From the NCBI GenBank assembly GCA_964436315.1, contig CAYTCZ010000040.1, positions 1 through 29,679 on the forward strand: a stretch of 29,679 nucleotides of DNA, read 5' to 3'. The position numbers and the translations under genes were made by a program. The stretch's first letter is position 1. Each line of letters starts with the position of its first letter. Shown piece by piece: positions 28,545 through 29,679 of this stretch. This DNA comes from CAYTCZ01 sp964436315. Lineage in GTDB: Bacteria > Actinomycetota > Thermoleophilia > Gaiellales > Gaiellaceae. The notes beneath the pieces are model-generated. The model saw only the letters and a program-made list of their open reading frames with translations. It had not been told where the DNA came from and searched no databases.

Positions 28545-29486
28545 CTACATGCCCTTCATTTCCTGATGTTGGCGTGAGACGGTCTCGAGCTGCTCGTCGT
28601 CCCACTCCTCTTCCTTCTGGAGTGCGAACAGCGAGGTGTAACCGCCGGACCAGTCAGGAGGGACGAGGCACGGGCGCGGGTCATGATGCGCCCAGGTTGC
28701 CGCGTTGCCTCGGACGATGGCGCCGCCGTACCTGCTCGGCAGTGGGTTCGCCGTGTAGGTAAACGCATCGGCGGCTGAGTAGACGTTGAGCAGGAGCGGT
28801 CGGCCGAGATCTGATTCGTTCCGCTTCGACCCGTGAACTGTGCGACAGTTGTGGACGGTTACCGACCCAGCGGGCCCCAGCAGGTAGACGGCGTCGTCGA
28901 TTCCGACGCGTGCGACGTCGGCGTCGGAAAGAGAGCCGACCCACTCACCGTCGTCACCGTAGAGGCTGAAGAGGTCGCCATTGTGGCTCCCCGGGACGAC
29001 GCCGAGCGGTCCCTGTTCCTGGCTGACGTCATCCATGTAGAGGCCGATCGTCAGAGGGCTGTAGTTCGTGTGCGGCCAGTACTGAATGTCCTGATGCCAC
29101 TTCACCTCCTCGCCACCTTCGGCCCACTTGAAATTGAGCTTGGAGTGGTGGAATTTCACATCGGGCCCGACGAGATCAGCAGCGACGCCAGTGAGCACGG
29201 AGTCGGAGGCGAACTCCCAGTACGTCGGGTGCTGTTCAACGGGGCTCGTCAGCCGACGGAGCCGGGGCCGCTCGGCGGTATGGTCGGGCTCGAGGTCGAA
29301 GACGGCGTCCGATTTCGAGAGCGACTTACTCTGCTCGACGAAATCCTCCGTCACGTCTCGGAGCCGCTCGAGCCAGTCCTTCGAGACGATCCTCTCGAGG
29401 AGGAGGTAGCCGTTCTCGAAGTAGAACTCGCGCTGCTCCTGAGTCAGTACTGTCGGCTTCTGGGAGAGGACTTCCTCTGGAGTCAT
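28545..29486 (-). CDS. Phytanoyl-CoA dioxygenase (PhyH)-family Fe(II)/2-oxoglutarate enzyme
   Basis: ATG 29486 is preceded by AAGGAGG at seven bases, so the longer frame to 29591 is not used. The 313-residue protein has the double-stranded beta-helix with the iron site KWHQDIQYW (His131, Asp133), distal His218 in TVHGSKRN, and Arg229 (GRPLLLNVYS) for 2-oxoglutarate. GLYMDDVSQEQGPLGVVPGSHNGDLFSLY is typical of PhyH relatives that hydroxylate small molecules, such as ectoine hydroxylase and phytanoyl-CoA hydroxylase. Substrate unknown. It is transcribed toward the TetR-type gene, with 311 bases between. Confidence 0.9.
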   Translation of the reverse strand: MTPEEVLSQKPTVLTQEQREFYFENGYLLLERIVSKDWLERLRDVTEDFVEQSKSLSKSDAVFDLEPDHTAERPRLRRLTSPVEQHPTYWEFASDSVLTGVAADLVGPDVKFHHSKLNFKWAEGGEEVKWHQDIQYWPHTNYSPLTIGLYMDDVSQEQGPLGVVPGSHNGDLFSLYGDDGEWVGSLSDADVARVGIDDAVYLLGPAGSVTVHNCRTVHGSKRNESDLGRPLLLNVYSAADAFTYTANPLPSRYGGAIVRGNAATWAHHDPRPCLVPPDWSGGYTSLFALQKEEEWDDEQLETVSRQHQEMKGM

Positions 29487-29679
29487 GACCAAGCCTCCTT
29501 CGTCTCCTGAGGTCTCGAGCCCGTACAGCTCGTCTGGGACGATACTTTGCCTGGTCACGAAACGCGACGGCTCGATCCGTGTCGATTTCAAGTTGAGACG
29601 CTGTGATCCGTGCTGGACCGCGTCTAGCTACGGGGTGGCCGCGAGCCGATCAGGGGAGCTCGGCCAAGGCGTTGTTGAT
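29487..29679. other. Upstream region of the PhyH-family gene to window end
   Basis: Nothing beyond the Shine-Dalgarno sequence of the PhyH-family gene is supported. An in-frame extension of the dioxygenase to 29591 exists but lacks a ribosome binding site and family similarity. Confidence 0.4.

Noticed and set aside
1..29679. CRISPR arrays, insertion sequences, phage genes
   Set aside because: No regularly spaced direct repeats, transposase motifs or phage structural genes were seen on either strand.

Overview
The window is high-GC DNA with many GTG and TTG starts, tightly overlapping operons and a deazaflavin (F420)-type reductase. This points to an actinomycetote, probably of the Thermoleophilia (Gaiellales/Solirubrobacterales) kind. 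That assignment is an inference from gene content. No rRNA, complete tRNA, insertion sequence or CRISPR array was found. A run of 100 Ns (4846-4945) marks an assembly gap.

Left part (1-11,209). A truncated gene enters at base 1. It is followed by a stand-alone GreA/GreB C-terminal domain, an unrecognised protein, and a structured leader with a 22-codon ORF behind a near-perfect Shine-Dalgarno sequence. Next come a secreted three-domain PQQ-type sugar dehydrogenase with its own cytochrome c, and a divergent FMN-dependent alpha-hydroxy-acid oxidase. After the gap lie a deazaflavin-dependent reductase, a GPH-type sugar symporter, an XPF/ERCC4-type nuclease with a micro-ORF in front, a lipoprotein cyclophilin, an EamA transporter, a 47-residue membrane protein, a CAP-domain secreted protein and a SRPBCC protein.

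Centre (11,313-18,495). A ten-gene operon encodes a group 3b (NADP-linked, sulfhydrogenase-type) [NiFe] hydrogenase: hypC, EamA transporter, DUF6390-like protein, iron-sulfur beta subunit, cyclic-nucleotide-binding-domain protein, FAD/NAD(P) gamma subunit, small subunit, large subunit, maturation protease, and a HypA variant without the zinc domain. Eight of the nine junctions overlap and four share the same 8-nt ATGNNTGA overlap. The gamma and beta subunits would pass electrons between NADP(H) and the NiFe core. hypC, the protease and hypA serve its maturation. hypB, hypD, hypE and hypF are not in the window.

Right part (18,496-29,679). The operon is followed by a broken VOC/glyoxalase gene that loses its 3' part at a GC-rich palindromic repeat. 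A second copy of that repeat lies inverted at 9606-9669, and its hairpin arms differ by two compensatory pair changes. Then come two ABC-2 export modules in one minus-strand operon, a secreted beta-propeller protein, an SGNH hydrolase, a divergent pair (small Cys protein / AlkD-like HEAT protein) bounded by matching 3' elements, a TetR-type regulator with two helix-turn-helix segments behind an AT-rich operator-like island, a hairpin-rich intergenic region with a tRNA T-arm-like sequence, and a phytanoyl-CoA dioxygenase-family enzyme.

The items most worth a second look are the hydrogenase operon with its accessory genes, the dispersed palindromic repeat, the structured leader plus micro-ORF at 1447-1628, and the structured region at 28,372-28,501.
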